Of a DNA stretch of 64,000 nucleotides, positions 26,588-35,852 are shown piece after piece (within the stretch, counting starts at the first letter, position 1; every line of letters starts with the position of its first letter). The position numbers were made by a program, and so were the translations under genes. The notes beneath the pieces are model-generated. The model did no database searches and was not told the origin of the DNA. It saw only the letters and a list, made by a program, of their open reading frames with translations. The stretch covers positions 1 to 64,000 of the forward strand of contig DAMCZI010000007.1 of the NCBI GenBank assembly GCA_032095175.1, read 5' to 3'. Source of the stretch: DAMCZI01 sp032095175 (GTDB lineage Bacteria; Bacillota; Clostridia; Clostridiales; Caloramatoraceae).

Positions 26588-26628
26588 AAGGGCCTTCCCT
26601 CCATTAATGGATAGGGGGAAGGCCCTTT
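26588..26628. terminator. Strong hairpin between comB and the PilZ gene
   Basis: AAGGGCCTTCCC pairs with GGGGAAGGCCCTT. The T-run is weak on both strands, but it is placed between convergent genes. A short family B remnant (hairpin 2 end, CATTTATGTAAAACATAT) follows at about 26688-26711. Confidence 0.7.
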
Positions 26629-26723
26629 GACTGTCATGCATTAATTATATCCATATTAATCACCCTGAAGATTCTATATTGGATTCTATAGAATCATTTA
26701 TGTAAAACATATTATAATATGTT

Positions 26724-27089
26724 TTATTTCTGTGCAGTCAATATATCCTGGGACTGCATATACTGTCGTATTATGTATATATCACTTAGGGATAATGCTA
26801 TAAATTCTCCGCCACAAACATAGGATGCATTTGATATTCTATTCCACCTTACCTTAACAAGAGCCTTGAAGGGCAGGTTATTCCCAATTCTAAGATAGAA
26901 GGAAACAAAGTCCTCCTGGGATATAAGAAAATTCGATTGAAGGCATATTCCTGCTTCGGATATATCCAATGTATGAAGATGATATAATCCCTGATTATAA
27001 CAATGGCTTTGACCATCCTTGATTATAAAAGGATAGAGTATTTCGCAATCATATCTTGCACGCGGATATCTTCTCTTTTCGCAATCCAT
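26724..27089 (-). CDS. PilZ-domain protein, probable c-di-GMP receptor
   Basis: The 121-residue single-domain protein carries both PilZ binding motifs: the N-terminal arginine cluster RRYPRAR (R6 and R10) and DISEAG (Asp42, Ser44, Gly47). These bind cyclic di-GMP. No YcgR-like N-terminal domain or glycosyltransferase is attached, so output must be through a partner. The window also has two diguanylate cyclases (5.1 and 14.0 kb). The start follows AAGGAGG. It is a single gene with no adjacent flagellar or pilus gene to define its process. Confidence 0.85.
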   Translation of the reverse strand: MDCEKRRYPRARYDCEILYPFIIKDGQSHCYNQGLYHLHTLDISEAGICLQSNFLISQEDFVSFYLRIGNNLPFKALVKVRWNRISNASYVCGGEFIALSLSDIYIIRQYMQSQDILTAQK

Positions 27090-27259
27090 CGAAAAATCCT
27101 CCTTGCGTATATTGGTTATATTATATCAGATATTTCAGAGTTTTGTAATATAAAATCAAATATCCCTATAATTGGTAAGAAAATTTATTGATAAATAGAA
27201 TTGGTTAATATTTTTAGGGGAAAATATTAACTAAAGCTTTGTGATTGGAGGATTCGGGT

Positions 27260-27580
27260 ATGTATACATTTTTTAAGGTAGCACTTGTGGATATTGGTAT
27301 AATCATACTGACCTTTGGGCTGTTTTCAGCAATAATACCAGGTCGTGCCAGGCATACCATATGGGAAAAATATATTAGCGCATTTTCAAAATTCGTTGTA
27401 TATATTTTTATCCTTACAGTGGTAATAAACATATTAACTGCTGTTATTGTTTATGCTCTTCAATATGAGAGATATCTTAATATTATAGCCCCATCAGTGC
27501 AATCAATTTTGATTGGGTTTGTTGCTTCCTGTGTTCCAAGACGTGGAGTCGGTGACAGAAAGGAAGAAAGGGTAAGATAA
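27260..27580 (+). CDS. Small membrane protein of unknown function
   Basis: This 106-residue protein has three hydrophobic segments (about 3-25, 45-70 and 80-95) separated by short basic loops (IPGRARHTIW). I do not recognise it. The ATG at 27260 has GGAGG nine bases upstream; the TTG in the ORF start is part of that site. It is the last gene before the tRNAs, with no clear terminator. Confidence 0.6.
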   Translation: MYTFFKVALVDIGIIILTFGLFSAIIPGRARHTIWEKYISAFSKFVVYIFILTVVINILTAVIVYALQYERYLNIIAPSVQSILIGFVASCVPRRGVGDRKEERVR

Positions 27581-27757
27581 TAGCTTTTGGACACCAGAGA
27601 AAGGACAAAATATGAGTACAGCATGTTTTGGCATTTTGTGAAAGAAATTTCCTTCCTTTGGTGTCTGAAATAAAATCCTTAAATGAAATACTAAAAAAAT
27701 TTAATTTACTACTTGTAAAAACTAAAAATATATTATATAATAATTCTTGTGAGTCGC

Positions 27758-27833
27758 CGGGGTGTAGCGCAGATGGGAGCGCGCGTGGTTTGGGACCATG
27801 AGGTCGCAGGTTCAATCCCTGTCACCCCGACCA
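27758..27833 (+). tRNA. tRNA-Pro(TGG)
   Basis: CGGGGTG pairs with CACCCCG to form the acceptor stem. D-arm (TAGCGCAGATGGGAGCGC), anticodon loop TTTGGGA with TGG, T-loop TTCAATC and encoded CCA (27831-27833) are all present. It reads proline codons CCN. Confidence 0.95.
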
Positions 27834-27841
27834 CAATTATA

Positions 27842-27870
27842 GGTTTGGCGTAAAGCTAAACCTATTTTGC
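27842..27870 (+). terminator. Terminator between the two proline tRNAs
   Basis: TAGGTTTGGC and GCTAAACCTA pair over a four-base loop and are followed by TTTT. It suggests the two tRNAs are separate units. Confidence 0.75.
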
Positions 27871-27893
27871 TATATAAAACTTTATATTCTCTT

Positions 27894-27969
27894 CGGGGTG
27901 TAGCGCAGATGGGAGCGCGCGTGGTTCGGGACCACGAGGTCGCAAGTTCGATCCTTGTCACCCCGACCA
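27894..27969 (+). tRNA. tRNA-Pro(CGG)
   Basis: Acceptor CGGGGTG/CACCCCG, anticodon loop TTCGGGA (CGG), T-loop TTCGATC and encoded CCA. It differs from the upstream tRNA at only a few positions, mainly in the anticodon arm and T-stem, so the pair looks like a tandem duplication. Confidence 0.95.
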
Positions 27970-27972
27970 AAG

Positions 27973-28010
27973 AAGCCTGTAAACTCAATGGTTTACAGGC
28001 TTTAATATTT
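27973..28010 (+). terminator. Terminator after tRNA-Pro(CGG)
   Basis: AAGCCTGTAAAC and GTTTACAGGCTT form a perfect 12-bp stem followed by TTAATATTTT. Confidence 0.85.
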
Positions 28011-28140
28011 TGGGATTATTATTTTAAAAATCGGCTACAAATGATAATGCTATATTATTTTGCTTGTTTTAGAGTGCTAAACTTTGTGGCCATGTAGACT
28101 AAGTTTATAAAATTATTTACATTACAGAATAAGTTGAATG

Positions 28141-28761
28141 TTATTTGTATTTCTTCATAATCTCACGAAATAATTTTTCATAGCCAGAATTATTTCTATA
28201 TATATCATAGTCGTCAACAGTAAATGAACTATTATCAATAGATTCATTAAATTTTTCATTTATGCGATATTTTCCATATTCAGCTTGGATAGGTTCATAT
28301 AAACCAAACCTTTTGGGATCATCGCGATCATATTTATGTATATATAAGATGTAGATCTTACCTTTAACTAAAGGTTTATAATTTCCAGTAGGTACAATAA
28401 ATTTTTCGCCTGTAATTGGTCGAGTATAAGAAAAATAAGGTTCAAAAAAGTCTATTGTTTGCTTCTTTTCTAATTCAGTTGATTTATATACTTCCATTAT
28501 TTCTACTTTAGATATTGTATATCCGAAAATCGGGATTTTGCTAATGCTGTCAATGCCATCTATAATTTCTCTTGATTCTCCTAATGCTTTTATCTTAACT
28601 ACTGCATCTGCTTTTTCAAAGAGTTGTGATTCATTTTCATAATTAGTTGCGTATTTTGGAAATGTTTGGACAACTTTAGGAAACATTTGATTATAGCCAA
28701 GCCATACACAATATATTACGGCAAGGCATAAGAGAGTGATAATAAACAATTTTTTCTTCAT
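28141..28761 (-). CDS. Membrane-anchored or secreted protein of unknown function
   Basis: The 206-residue protein has one N-terminal hydrophobic segment (about 5-22, FIITLLCLAVIYCVWLGY) after MKKK, giving a signal anchor. The extracellular part is rich in Tyr and charged residues and contains ADAVVKIKALGESRE and GEKFIVPTGNYKPLVKGKIYILYI, which look like strands of a beta-rich domain. I recognise no family. The ATG at 28761 has AAGGATAGG upstream, better than the ATG seven codons earlier. It is a single gene, bordered by about 200 bases of AT-rich DNA on its 5' side. Confidence 0.65.
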   Translation of the reverse strand: MKKKLFIITLLCLAVIYCVWLGYNQMFPKVVQTFPKYATNYENESQLFEKADAVVKIKALGESREIIDGIDSISKIPIFGYTISKVEIMEVYKSTELEKKQTIDFFEPYFSYTRPITGEKFIVPTGNYKPLVKGKIYILYIHKYDRDDPKRFGLYEPIQAEYGKYRINEKFNESIDNSSFTVDDYDIYRNNSGYEKLFREIMKKYK

Positions 28762-29013
28762 TTTCCTATCCTTCTTATTCATATATTAGATATTAAGTTT
28801 TATAGTTTGGTACCAAAACATTATTACATATAACAATTACTATATGTTATTAGCTATTATTATATATCAACATAAAAGGAAATCAATGACAAGATTAATT
28901 AAAAAATGGAATTTTACAATATAAGAAAAAAATATTTTTAAGAACACAGGGGCTACAATTTACTTTCTCCGGTGTCTGGCACCTGTGGTATAATATCCGT
29001 GAGGAGGGATAGC

Positions 29014-29826
29014 ATGTTTAATAAAATTGCTGTAAATAGTAATACATATCATGGATTTTCCCTTGATGAGGCAATTGAAGGTATTGCTGGGGCAGGGTTT
29101 AAGTATATTGAGTTAACTGCAACCAGGGGGTGGACTGAGCATGTCAGGGCTGATATGAGTGATGAAGAAATAAGAGAAATTCGTAAGAAGCTTAAAGATC
29201 ACGGATTGACCCCCATTGCATTAAGTGGTCATTGCAATTTAATGAGTGAGGAAAGACTTCAGGACTTTATAGAAAACATTGAGCTTGCAGGCAAGTTTGG
29301 ATGTGAGTTTATCGTTTCATCTACAGGAGAGGCTCATTTTGGAATAAATGAAGGAAGCAGGGATGATATTCTCATAGAGAACATTAAAAAGGTTCTTAAA
29401 AAATGTGAAGAACTTGGAATTAAACTTGTACTTGAGGTACATGGGGAGCATGGGACAGGAGAGGCTCTTTATAAAATTGTAAGCAGGGTAAATAGTGAAT
29501 ACCTTGGAATAAACTACGATACAGCCAATGTTGTTTTCTATGGGAACAGAATGCCTGAGGATGATATTAAAACATGTGTGGAAAAAGTAATGTTTGTTCA
29601 CCTAAAGGACAAGCTTGGCGCCAATAATGAATGGAATTTCCCAGCGTTAGGGAAGGGTTATTTAAAGCTGGATAAATTTCTCGATTATATTGATAAAAAG
29701 GGATATAAAAATCCTTTAAGTATAGAAATAGAATTTACCTCAAAGGGTCCTAAGGATATTGAAGAGGTAAACCAAGCAGTAAGGGATTCCTATGAATATC
29801 TTAAATCTATGGGGATGGATATTTAG
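29014..29826 (+). CDS. Sugar phosphate isomerase/epimerase-like TIM-barrel protein
   Basis: This 270-residue protein fits the xylose isomerase-like TIM barrel superfamily (COG1082): repeated beta-alpha units and metal-ligand candidates KLVLEVHGEHG, YLGINYDTANV, FVHLKDK and SIEIEFTSKG. Members isomerise or epimerise sugars or inositol derivatives; the exact substrate cannot be assigned. The true start is the ATG at 29014 with GAGGAGGG upstream, not the longer reading frame. It has its own terminator (29838-29870). Confidence 0.85.
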   Translation: MFNKIAVNSNTYHGFSLDEAIEGIAGAGFKYIELTATRGWTEHVRADMSDEEIREIRKKLKDHGLTPIALSGHCNLMSEERLQDFIENIELAGKFGCEFIVSSTGEAHFGINEGSRDDILIENIKKVLKKCEELGIKLVLEVHGEHGTGEALYKIVSRVNSEYLGINYDTANVVFYGNRMPEDDIKTCVEKVMFVHLKDKLGANNEWNFPALGKGYLKLDKFLDYIDKKGYKNPLSIEIEFTSKGPKDIEEVNQAVRDSYEYLKSMGMDI

Positions 29827-29837
29827 CTCAATTAATG

Positions 29838-29870
29838 GTGTGGATCATATATGGTTCACATCATTTTTTA
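29838..29870 (+). terminator. Terminator after the TIM-barrel gene
   Basis: GGTGTGGATC pairs with GGTTCACATC through several G-U pairs, followed by ATTTTTTA. Confidence 0.65.
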
Positions 29871-29985
29871 TATCACAGAAACTTTATTCATTAACCATTT
29901 TTGAGAGATTCCAATATAATTGCGAATATGGAAAAACAAGTTGTAATATATATGAATGACCACATTATTAGGAAGGGGTTAGAAG

Positions 29986-30507
29986 ATGTGCTGCTCGTGT
30001 GAAAAGAAGATGGAAGCTTATTTTAGTGACAGTAAGGTTGATCTTTCACTAATTGACCCTATAATTGATGAGCTAAAGGAACAAAGAGGAAACATAATAG
30101 TAATTCTTCAAAAAACCCAGGAGGTTTATGGGTATCTGCCTTTAGACACTTTGAAATATATTGCAGACAAAACAGGAAACAAAAGGGCAAAGATATATGG
30201 TATTGCAACCTTCTATGCTCAATTCAGGTTAAAGCCCATAGGAAGGTATTTGATACTGCAGTGCAAGGGAACAGCATGTCATGTGAATGGTGCGGATTCA
30301 ATAGGAAAGGCCCTTGAGGAAAGATTAAACATAAAGGTTGGAGAAACAACAGAGGATGGATTTTTTACATTGGAAGAAGCGGCATGTCTTGGATGCTGCA
30401 GTCTTGCCCCTGTTATGTTTGTAAATGGGGAAGCCTATGGTAATCTGACTCCTGATTCGGTAAAAAAAATAATAGATGGAATTTATAAAGGTGAGGCAGG
30501 TGAGTAG
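29986..30507 (+). CDS. NuoE/HydC-like [2Fe-2S] subunit of a soluble flavoprotein complex
   Basis: The 173-residue subunit matches the 24-kDa NADH dehydrogenase family. The four cluster ligands are in CKGTACHVNG (C..C) and ACLGCCSLAP, binding one [2Fe-2S]. It passes electrons within a complex with the NuoF-like protein encoded two bases after its stop. The N-terminus MCCSCEKK is cysteine-rich and unusual. It starts a three-gene operon. From the third gene's content, the complex is most likely an Stn-type ferredoxin-dependent NADH:NADP transhydrogenase. No hydrogenase gene is linked, which argues against HydABC. Confidence 0.85.
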   Translation: MCCSCEKKMEAYFSDSKVDLSLIDPIIDELKEQRGNIIVILQKTQEVYGYLPLDTLKYIADKTGNKRAKIYGIATFYAQFRLKPIGRYLILQCKGTACHVNGADSIGKALEERLNIKVGETTEDGFFTLEEAACLGCCSLAPVMFVNGEAYGNLTPDSVKKIIDGIYKGEAGE

Positions 30508-30509
30508 CG

Positions 30510-32264
30510 TTGAAAATAAGGGTAGGTCTTGGAAGCTGTGGTGCTGCGGCTGGTGGAAGAAAAGTAATGGATAAGCTGATTGAAGAAGTGTCAAAGAAGG
30601 AAATCCCTGTAGAGATTGAACCAACAGGATGTATTGGAATGTGTTTTTATGAACCTATAGTTGATGTTGTATGTGACGAAGGGGTTTATTCATATGGGAA
30701 TGTTACTCCTTCCATTGCCGAAGAAATAGTGAAAAATCATGTTTTAAATGGAAGGCCAATTGAAAAATATCTTGTTTCCAGCCCTGAAAGACCATATAAG
30801 GAACTTGAAAAACAGGTAAGGATAGTTCTTAGAAATTGTGGAAGAATCAATCCTGAAAAGATAGATGATTATATTATGGAGGATGGATACAGGGCATTGG
30901 AAAAGGCAATAAAGGAGATGAAGCCTGAAGAGGTTATTGAAAATATTAAGCTTTCTGGATTAAGGGGGAGAGGGGGAGCAGGATTTCCAACATGGTTTAA
31001 ATGGAATGCTGCAAGAGGTTATAAGTCAAAGGTTAAATATATAATATGCAATGCAGATGAAGGAGACCCTGGTGCATTTATGGATAGAAGCGTTCTTGAA
31101 GGAGATCCGCATTCTCTAATTGAAGGAATGGTGATTGGAGGCTATGCCATAGGTGCAAACCAGGGCTATATTTATGTAAGGGCAGAATATCCCCTTGCAG
31201 TGGAAAGGCTTACAGAGGCAATAGCACAGGCAAGGGAAAGAAACCTGCTTGGTAAAGATATTATGGGAACGAGCTTTGATTTTGATATAGATATAAAAAT
31301 GGGTGCAGGAGCCTTTGTATGCGGTGAGGAAACAGCCTTAATTGCATCAATTGAGGGTGAGAGAGGTATGCCAAGGCTAAAGCCTCCGTTTCCTGCAGAG
31401 GCAGGACTATGGCAGGAGTCAACCAACATAAACAACGTTGAAACCTTTGCAAATGTTGCATGGATTATAAACAATGGAGCCCATAAGTTTGCAGGCTATG
31501 GAACTGAGAAGAGTAAGGGAACAAAGGTTTTTGCTCTTGCAGGAAAGGTTAAAAAAGGAGGACTTGTTGAGGTTCCCATGGGAATGACTTTGAGGGATGT
31601 TATATTTGGAATAGGAGGGGGAATTAAGGGTGATTGTGAGTTTAAGGCTGTTCAAATGGGAGGCCCCTCGGGTGGATGCATACCAAAGGAGCTTTTAGAT
31701 ACACCTGTTGATTATGAATCTATAAGCAAGACAGGAGCCATTATGGGTTCCGGAGGCATGATAGTTATGGATGAAAAAACCTGTATGGTTGACATGGCAA
31801 GGTTCTTTCTTGATTTTACCTGCAGAGAGTCCTGCGGCAAGTGTATTTACTGCAGAATAGGAACGAAGAGGATGCTTGAGGTAATAGAAAAAATAGTTAG
31901 AGGAGAGGGGGAGGAAGGGGATATGGATGAGCTTTACAGCATGGCTCTAAGTGTTAAGGATGGCTCACTTTGTGGTCTTGGACAGACTGCCCCTAATCCG
32001 GTTCTAACTACATTAAAGTATTTTAGGGATGAGTATATTGCACATATAATGGATAAGAGATGCCCTGCAAAGAACTGCAAGGCTTTAATAAAATACACAA
32101 TATTGGAGAATAAATGTGTAGGCTGTGGTACATGTTCAAGAAAATGTCCTGTTGGAGCAATAAGTAGAGAGGGTAAGAAAGCCTATGCTATAGACAGTGA
32201 GAAATGTATAAAATGTGGAGTATGCTTTAATACCTGCATGTTCAGTGCAATACATGTTGAGTAG
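30510..32264 (+). CDS. NuoF/HydB-like NADH-binding flavoprotein subunit
   Basis: The 584-residue protein has a thioredoxin-like [2Fe-2S] N-terminal domain (Cys10, 41, 45), then the FMN/NADH domain (about 120-420) with LRGRGGAGFPTWFKW and CNADEGDPGAFMDRS. A [4Fe-4S] motif follows (CRESCGKCIYC), and two C-terminal [4Fe-4S] ferredoxin repeats (CVGCGTCSRKCPVGA and CIKCGVCFNTCM). This is the domain order of HydB of bifurcating hydrogenases, where FMN oxidises NADH. The start is TTG with AGGTGAG upstream. It precedes the large subunit by 11 bases. Confidence 0.9.
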   Translation: MKIRVGLGSCGAAAGGRKVMDKLIEEVSKKEIPVEIEPTGCIGMCFYEPIVDVVCDEGVYSYGNVTPSIAEEIVKNHVLNGRPIEKYLVSSPERPYKELEKQVRIVLRNCGRINPEKIDDYIMEDGYRALEKAIKEMKPEEVIENIKLSGLRGRGGAGFPTWFKWNAARGYKSKVKYIICNADEGDPGAFMDRSVLEGDPHSLIEGMVIGGYAIGANQGYIYVRAEYPLAVERLTEAIAQARERNLLGKDIMGTSFDFDIDIKMGAGAFVCGEETALIASIEGERGMPRLKPPFPAEAGLWQESTNINNVETFANVAWIINNGAHKFAGYGTEKSKGTKVFALAGKVKKGGLVEVPMGMTLRDVIFGIGGGIKGDCEFKAVQMGGPSGGCIPKELLDTPVDYESISKTGAIMGSGGMIVMDEKTCMVDMARFFLDFTCRESCGKCIYCRIGTKRMLEVIEKIVRGEGEEGDMDELYSMALSVKDGSLCGLGQTAPNPVLTTLKYFRDEYIAHIMDKRCPAKNCKALIKYTILENKCVGCGTCSRKCPVGAISREGKKAYAIDSEKCIKCGVCFNTCMFSAIHVE

Positions 32265-32275
32265 GGGGAAAGGAA

Positions 32276-35200
32276 ATGTCTAAGGTAAGTCTTTTTATAA
32301 ATAACAGAGAGATTAAGACAAGTTCTGATAAAACTATTCTTCAGACAGCAGTGGAAAATGGAATTGAAATTCCTAACCTATGCTATGATGAGAGACTTAA
32401 ACCCTATGGAGCATGCGGGTTATGTGTTGTTGAGATAGAAGGAAATCCAAAGCTTCAAAGGGCATGTTCAGTTAAGGTTCAAAATGGAATGGTTATATAC
32501 ACAAATACTGATAGAACTATTACTGCCAGAAAGACTGCCCTAAGCCTTCTTGCATCGGATCACAGAGGGGATTGTAGACCACCCTGTGTAATTGCATGTC
32601 CAGCCCATACCGATTGCCAGGGCTATGTAGGGATTGTGGCAAATGGAGAATTTGATGAAGCACTTAAGCTTGTTAAGGATAAAATACCACTTCCAGCAAG
32701 CATAGGCAGGGTATGTCCTCATCCATGTGAAGAGGAGTGTAGAAGAAACCATGTAGAGGCACCAATAGCAATTGCTGAAATAAAAAGGTTTTTAGGGGAT
32801 ATGAGTATTAAAATGGGAGGATATATCCCAGAAGTTCCAAAGGAAACTGGAAGGAGAATTGCAGTTGTTGGCTCTGGGCCTTCTGGCATTTCCTGTGCAT
32901 ATTTTCTTGCTTTAAAGGGACATCATGTAATTGTGTATGAAGCAATGCCTAAGGCGGGTGGAATGCTTAGGTATGGAATTCCTGAGTATAGACTTCCAAA
33001 AGAGATACTGGATTCTGAAATAGAAATGATAAAGAGGATGGGTGTTGAGTTTAAGACAAATATAAGACTTGGGGTGGATGTAACCCTTGATTATTTGAGG
33101 AATAATTATGATTCAGTTTTTCTTGCCCTTGGAGCATGGAAGAGCGTGAGTATAGGATGTCCTGGTGAGGATGTTGAAGGGGTTATGGGTGGAATAGAAT
33201 TTTTAAGAAAGGCAGCAATGAATATGCCCATCAATATGGGGGATGAAGTAATAATAATCGGTGGTGGAAATACAGCCATGGATGCTGCAAGGACTACAGT
33301 AAGACTGGGGGCAAAATCAGTATCTGTACTTTACAGAAGAACGAGGGAAGAGATGCCTGCAGAGGATGTGGAAATAAAAGAGGCAGAGGAAGAAGGAGTA
33401 GAGTTCAGATATCTTACAGCGCCTATAGAAATAATTGAAGAGGCAGGAAGGGCAAGGGCTGTAAGATGCCAGAAGATGAGGCTTGGTAATCCAGATGAAA
33501 GTGGGAGAAGAAGGCCGGAGCCAATACCAGGTGAGGAGGAAATAATAAAGGGAAGCCTAATAGTTAAAGCAATAGGCCAGATGGTGGATGTTGATGATGT
33601 AAAGGGATTTTCTGTTTCAAAAAGAGGGACTGTAATAATCGATGAAAATACCTATGAAACCAATTTTAAGGGAGTGTTTGCAGGTGGAGAGGTGGTTACC
33701 GGCCCTAAGATAGCAATAGCCGCAATTGCTGAGGGAAAAGCAGCTGCAGAGGCTATAGATGGATATTTGAATGGGTATATTGCTTCCCATCATGAACCTC
33801 AATATATAACGCAGGATGATTTAAAAGATGAGGATTTTAAGGACAGGGAAAGAATAGAAAGAGTTGAACAAAGGGTTGTTCCTGCTTTTGAGAGGAGGAT
33901 AAGCTTTAGACCAATATCAGAAACCATGACAATTGATGAGGCGGTAAGGGAAGCTAAGAGATGTCTTGAATGCGGATGCTTGGACTATTTTGAATGCAAG
34001 CTTATCAGGTATATACAGGAATATGATATAAATCCCAATAAAATTAAATCAGAAAAAAGAAATAGAAAGGAAGAGCACAAGCATCCTTTTATACAAAGAA
34101 ACCCTGATAAATGTGTATTATGTGGATTATGTATAAGGGTATGTGACGAGGTTTTGGGGATAACTGCCCTTGGACTTGAGGCGAGGGGATTTGAAACACA
34201 GGTTAAACCGGAGTTCGGAATGCCCCTTGAAGAAACAGCATGTATAAACTGTGGACAATGTGCAGATATTTGTCCAACTGGAGCATGTATGGAGATTATG
34301 TCCTCTAAAAAGCCTGTCCCGGTTGAGCTTAAAAGAACAGCATCAGTATGTAGTGGATGTGGTGTAGGATGTAGACTTTTCTATGAGAGCAGGGGAAATG
34401 TGGTCTTCAGAGTAACTCCAGATAGGAGCAGTGGGGAAGGGCTTCTATGCTCTAAGGGAAAGTTCTGTATTGACAATAGCTCTGATAATAGAATACTAAA
34501 GCCTGCAATAAATAAAGATGGAATTCATGTTGAAGCACAATGGAATGAGGCAATATCCCTATTGGTTAAGAAGCTTCAGCTTATAAGAGGGAAATATGGC
34601 AAGGACAGTATAGGATTTTTAGTATCACCATCACTAAGCAATGAAGAAGCCTTTATTATTAAAAGGATTGCTCAATCCCTCGATACTAAGATTTTAGGAT
34701 CACTTTCCTTTAATGAAGCATCTCTATTGAAGACTATGCTAGGATATGATGCATCACCAAACAGCTTTGATGAAATCTATGAAACAGATCTTGTGATATC
34801 CTTTGGACAGATTGCTGAAAATTATCCTGTAATAGGTGTTAAGATAAAGCTGGCAGCTGAAAAGGGTGTCAAGCTTATATCCATTAGTGAAAATAAAACA
34901 AGGCTTCAGGAGTGGGCTGATAAAGCCTACATATTAAGTAACAGTACAAATAAACTCAAGGGTGTTGTAAAGGCACTAATTAACCTTGGATATACCAGTG
35001 AAGAAGCACTCTCAAGGATTTTAGGATATGAAGAATTTAAAGAAGCTTTAAAGGATGCGGAAGATACTCCAGAAATAATTGATATAGCAAGGTCATATGG
35101 AGAAGCAAAAAAGGCAATGCTGGTTGTTGATGAAGATAGCATTACATCAGAGGAAATTAAGCTTATAGTAGCCATGACTCTTATTACAGGAAAGATAGGT

Positions 35201-35785
35201 AAGCCATATAGAGGAATAGTACTCTTAAGGTCAAAGAGCAACACCCAGGGCCTCATAGACATGGGAATTGATATGCCTGGCAGGAAAATATTAAATATGA
35301 TTACAGAAGAAAAGATAAAAGGACTTGTTGTAATAGGAGAAGATCCAATTGGAGGGGAGAAATCCAACACAGAAATTTTTAAAAAGCTTGATTTCCTTGG
35401 AGTCTTCGATGTATCAATGACTAAAACAGCTTCAATGGCAGAGGTTATATTACCAATGGCAGGCCATGAAGCATCAGAAGGAACCTATACAAGGGATGAC
35501 AGAAGAATACAAAGCTTTTATGCAGCTATAGCTTCAATAACAGGAAAAACAAACCTTGAAATATTGCTTGATATGGCTCAAGACATTGGAATTAAAATAG
35601 AAAGCCTATCAGCGGCTAGAGAGGCTATATCAATTGAGATATCAGGGTATGGAGGTTTATCAAAAGCTAACTTTGTAGACCAAATATATTGTCCAAATTC
35701 CCACGATGACATTAAAGGAAAACAAATTCTCTATACACAAGGCTTTACAACAAAGGATGGGAAAGCACATCTTAATATGCCTTGA
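32276..35785 (+). CDS. Large GltD/NuoG-type subunit of a Stn-like transhydrogenase
   Basis: The 1169-residue fusion has: plant-type [2Fe-2S] (Cys36, 47, 50, 64); a NuoG-like His/Cys stretch (about 95-114) merging with the GltD Fe-S region; a GltD/NfnB-like FAD- and NADPH-binding part (about 190-500, GSGPSG at 199-204, GGGNTAMD at 329-336, YRRTREEMPA); two [4Fe-4S] ferredoxin motifs (Cys613-623, Cys656-666); and a molybdopterin-family Fe-S and NuoG-like part (about 690-1169, Cys692, 695, 699, 725). The C-terminal molybdopterin-dinucleotide domain is missing, so it probably binds no Mo cofactor. This matches the modular large subunit of the Sporomusa-type Nfn. The role is an inference. Confidence 0.85.
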   Translation: MSKVSLFINNREIKTSSDKTILQTAVENGIEIPNLCYDERLKPYGACGLCVVEIEGNPKLQRACSVKVQNGMVIYTNTDRTITARKTALSLLASDHRGDCRPPCVIACPAHTDCQGYVGIVANGEFDEALKLVKDKIPLPASIGRVCPHPCEEECRRNHVEAPIAIAEIKRFLGDMSIKMGGYIPEVPKETGRRIAVVGSGPSGISCAYFLALKGHHVIVYEAMPKAGGMLRYGIPEYRLPKEILDSEIEMIKRMGVEFKTNIRLGVDVTLDYLRNNYDSVFLALGAWKSVSIGCPGEDVEGVMGGIEFLRKAAMNMPINMGDEVIIIGGGNTAMDAARTTVRLGAKSVSVLYRRTREEMPAEDVEIKEAEEEGVEFRYLTAPIEIIEEAGRARAVRCQKMRLGNPDESGRRRPEPIPGEEEIIKGSLIVKAIGQMVDVDDVKGFSVSKRGTVIIDENTYETNFKGVFAGGEVVTGPKIAIAAIAEGKAAAEAIDGYLNGYIASHHEPQYITQDDLKDEDFKDRERIERVEQRVVPAFERRISFRPISETMTIDEAVREAKRCLECGCLDYFECKLIRYIQEYDINPNKIKSEKRNRKEEHKHPFIQRNPDKCVLCGLCIRVCDEVLGITALGLEARGFETQVKPEFGMPLEETACINCGQCADICPTGACMEIMSSKKPVPVELKRTASVCSGCGVGCRLFYESRGNVVFRVTPDRSSGEGLLCSKGKFCIDNSSDNRILKPAINKDGIHVEAQWNEAISLLVKKLQLIRGKYGKDSIGFLVSPSLSNEEAFIIKRIAQSLDTKILGSLSFNEASLLKTMLGYDASPNSFDEIYETDLVISFGQIAENYPVIGVKIKLAAEKGVKLISISENKTRLQEWADKAYILSNSTNKLKGVVKALINLGYTSEEALSRILGYEEFKEALKDAEDTPEIIDIARSYGEAKKAMLVVDEDSITSEEIKLIVAMTLITGKIGKPYRGIVLLRSKSNTQGLIDMGIDMPGRKILNMITEEKIKGLVVIGEDPIGGEKSNTEIFKKLDFLGVFDVSMTKTASMAEVILPMAGHEASEGTYTRDDRRIQSFYAAIASITGKTNLEILLDMAQDIGIKIESLSAAREAISIEISGYGGLSKANFVDQIYCPNSHDDIKGKQILYTQGFTTKDGKAHLNMP

Positions 35786-35796
35786 CTGCGATAGTA

Positions 35797-35844
35797 GTGC
35801 CAGGCAAGTTTGATAAATCATGGTTTTATCAACTTACCTGGCAC
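35797..35844. repeat. Family C palindrome, copy 2 (short), acting as terminator
   Basis: GTGCCAGGCAAGTTTGATAAA and TTTATCAACTTACCTGGCAC pair around a short loop between the convergent Stn-like operon and trmB. The tip GTGCCAGGCA is shared with other C copies but the arm is different. Confidence 0.75.
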
Positions 35845-35852
35845 CTTTAATC

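Noticed and set aside
27867..28097. 76-codon reading frame
   Set aside because: It runs through tRNA-Pro(CGG), so it is not a gene.
32276..35785. Call of the large subunit as formate dehydrogenase
   Set aside because: It has the family's Fe-S and central region but lacks the molybdopterin dinucleotide domain, and I see no selenocysteine or catalytic cysteine motif; the GltD part fits a transhydrogenase.
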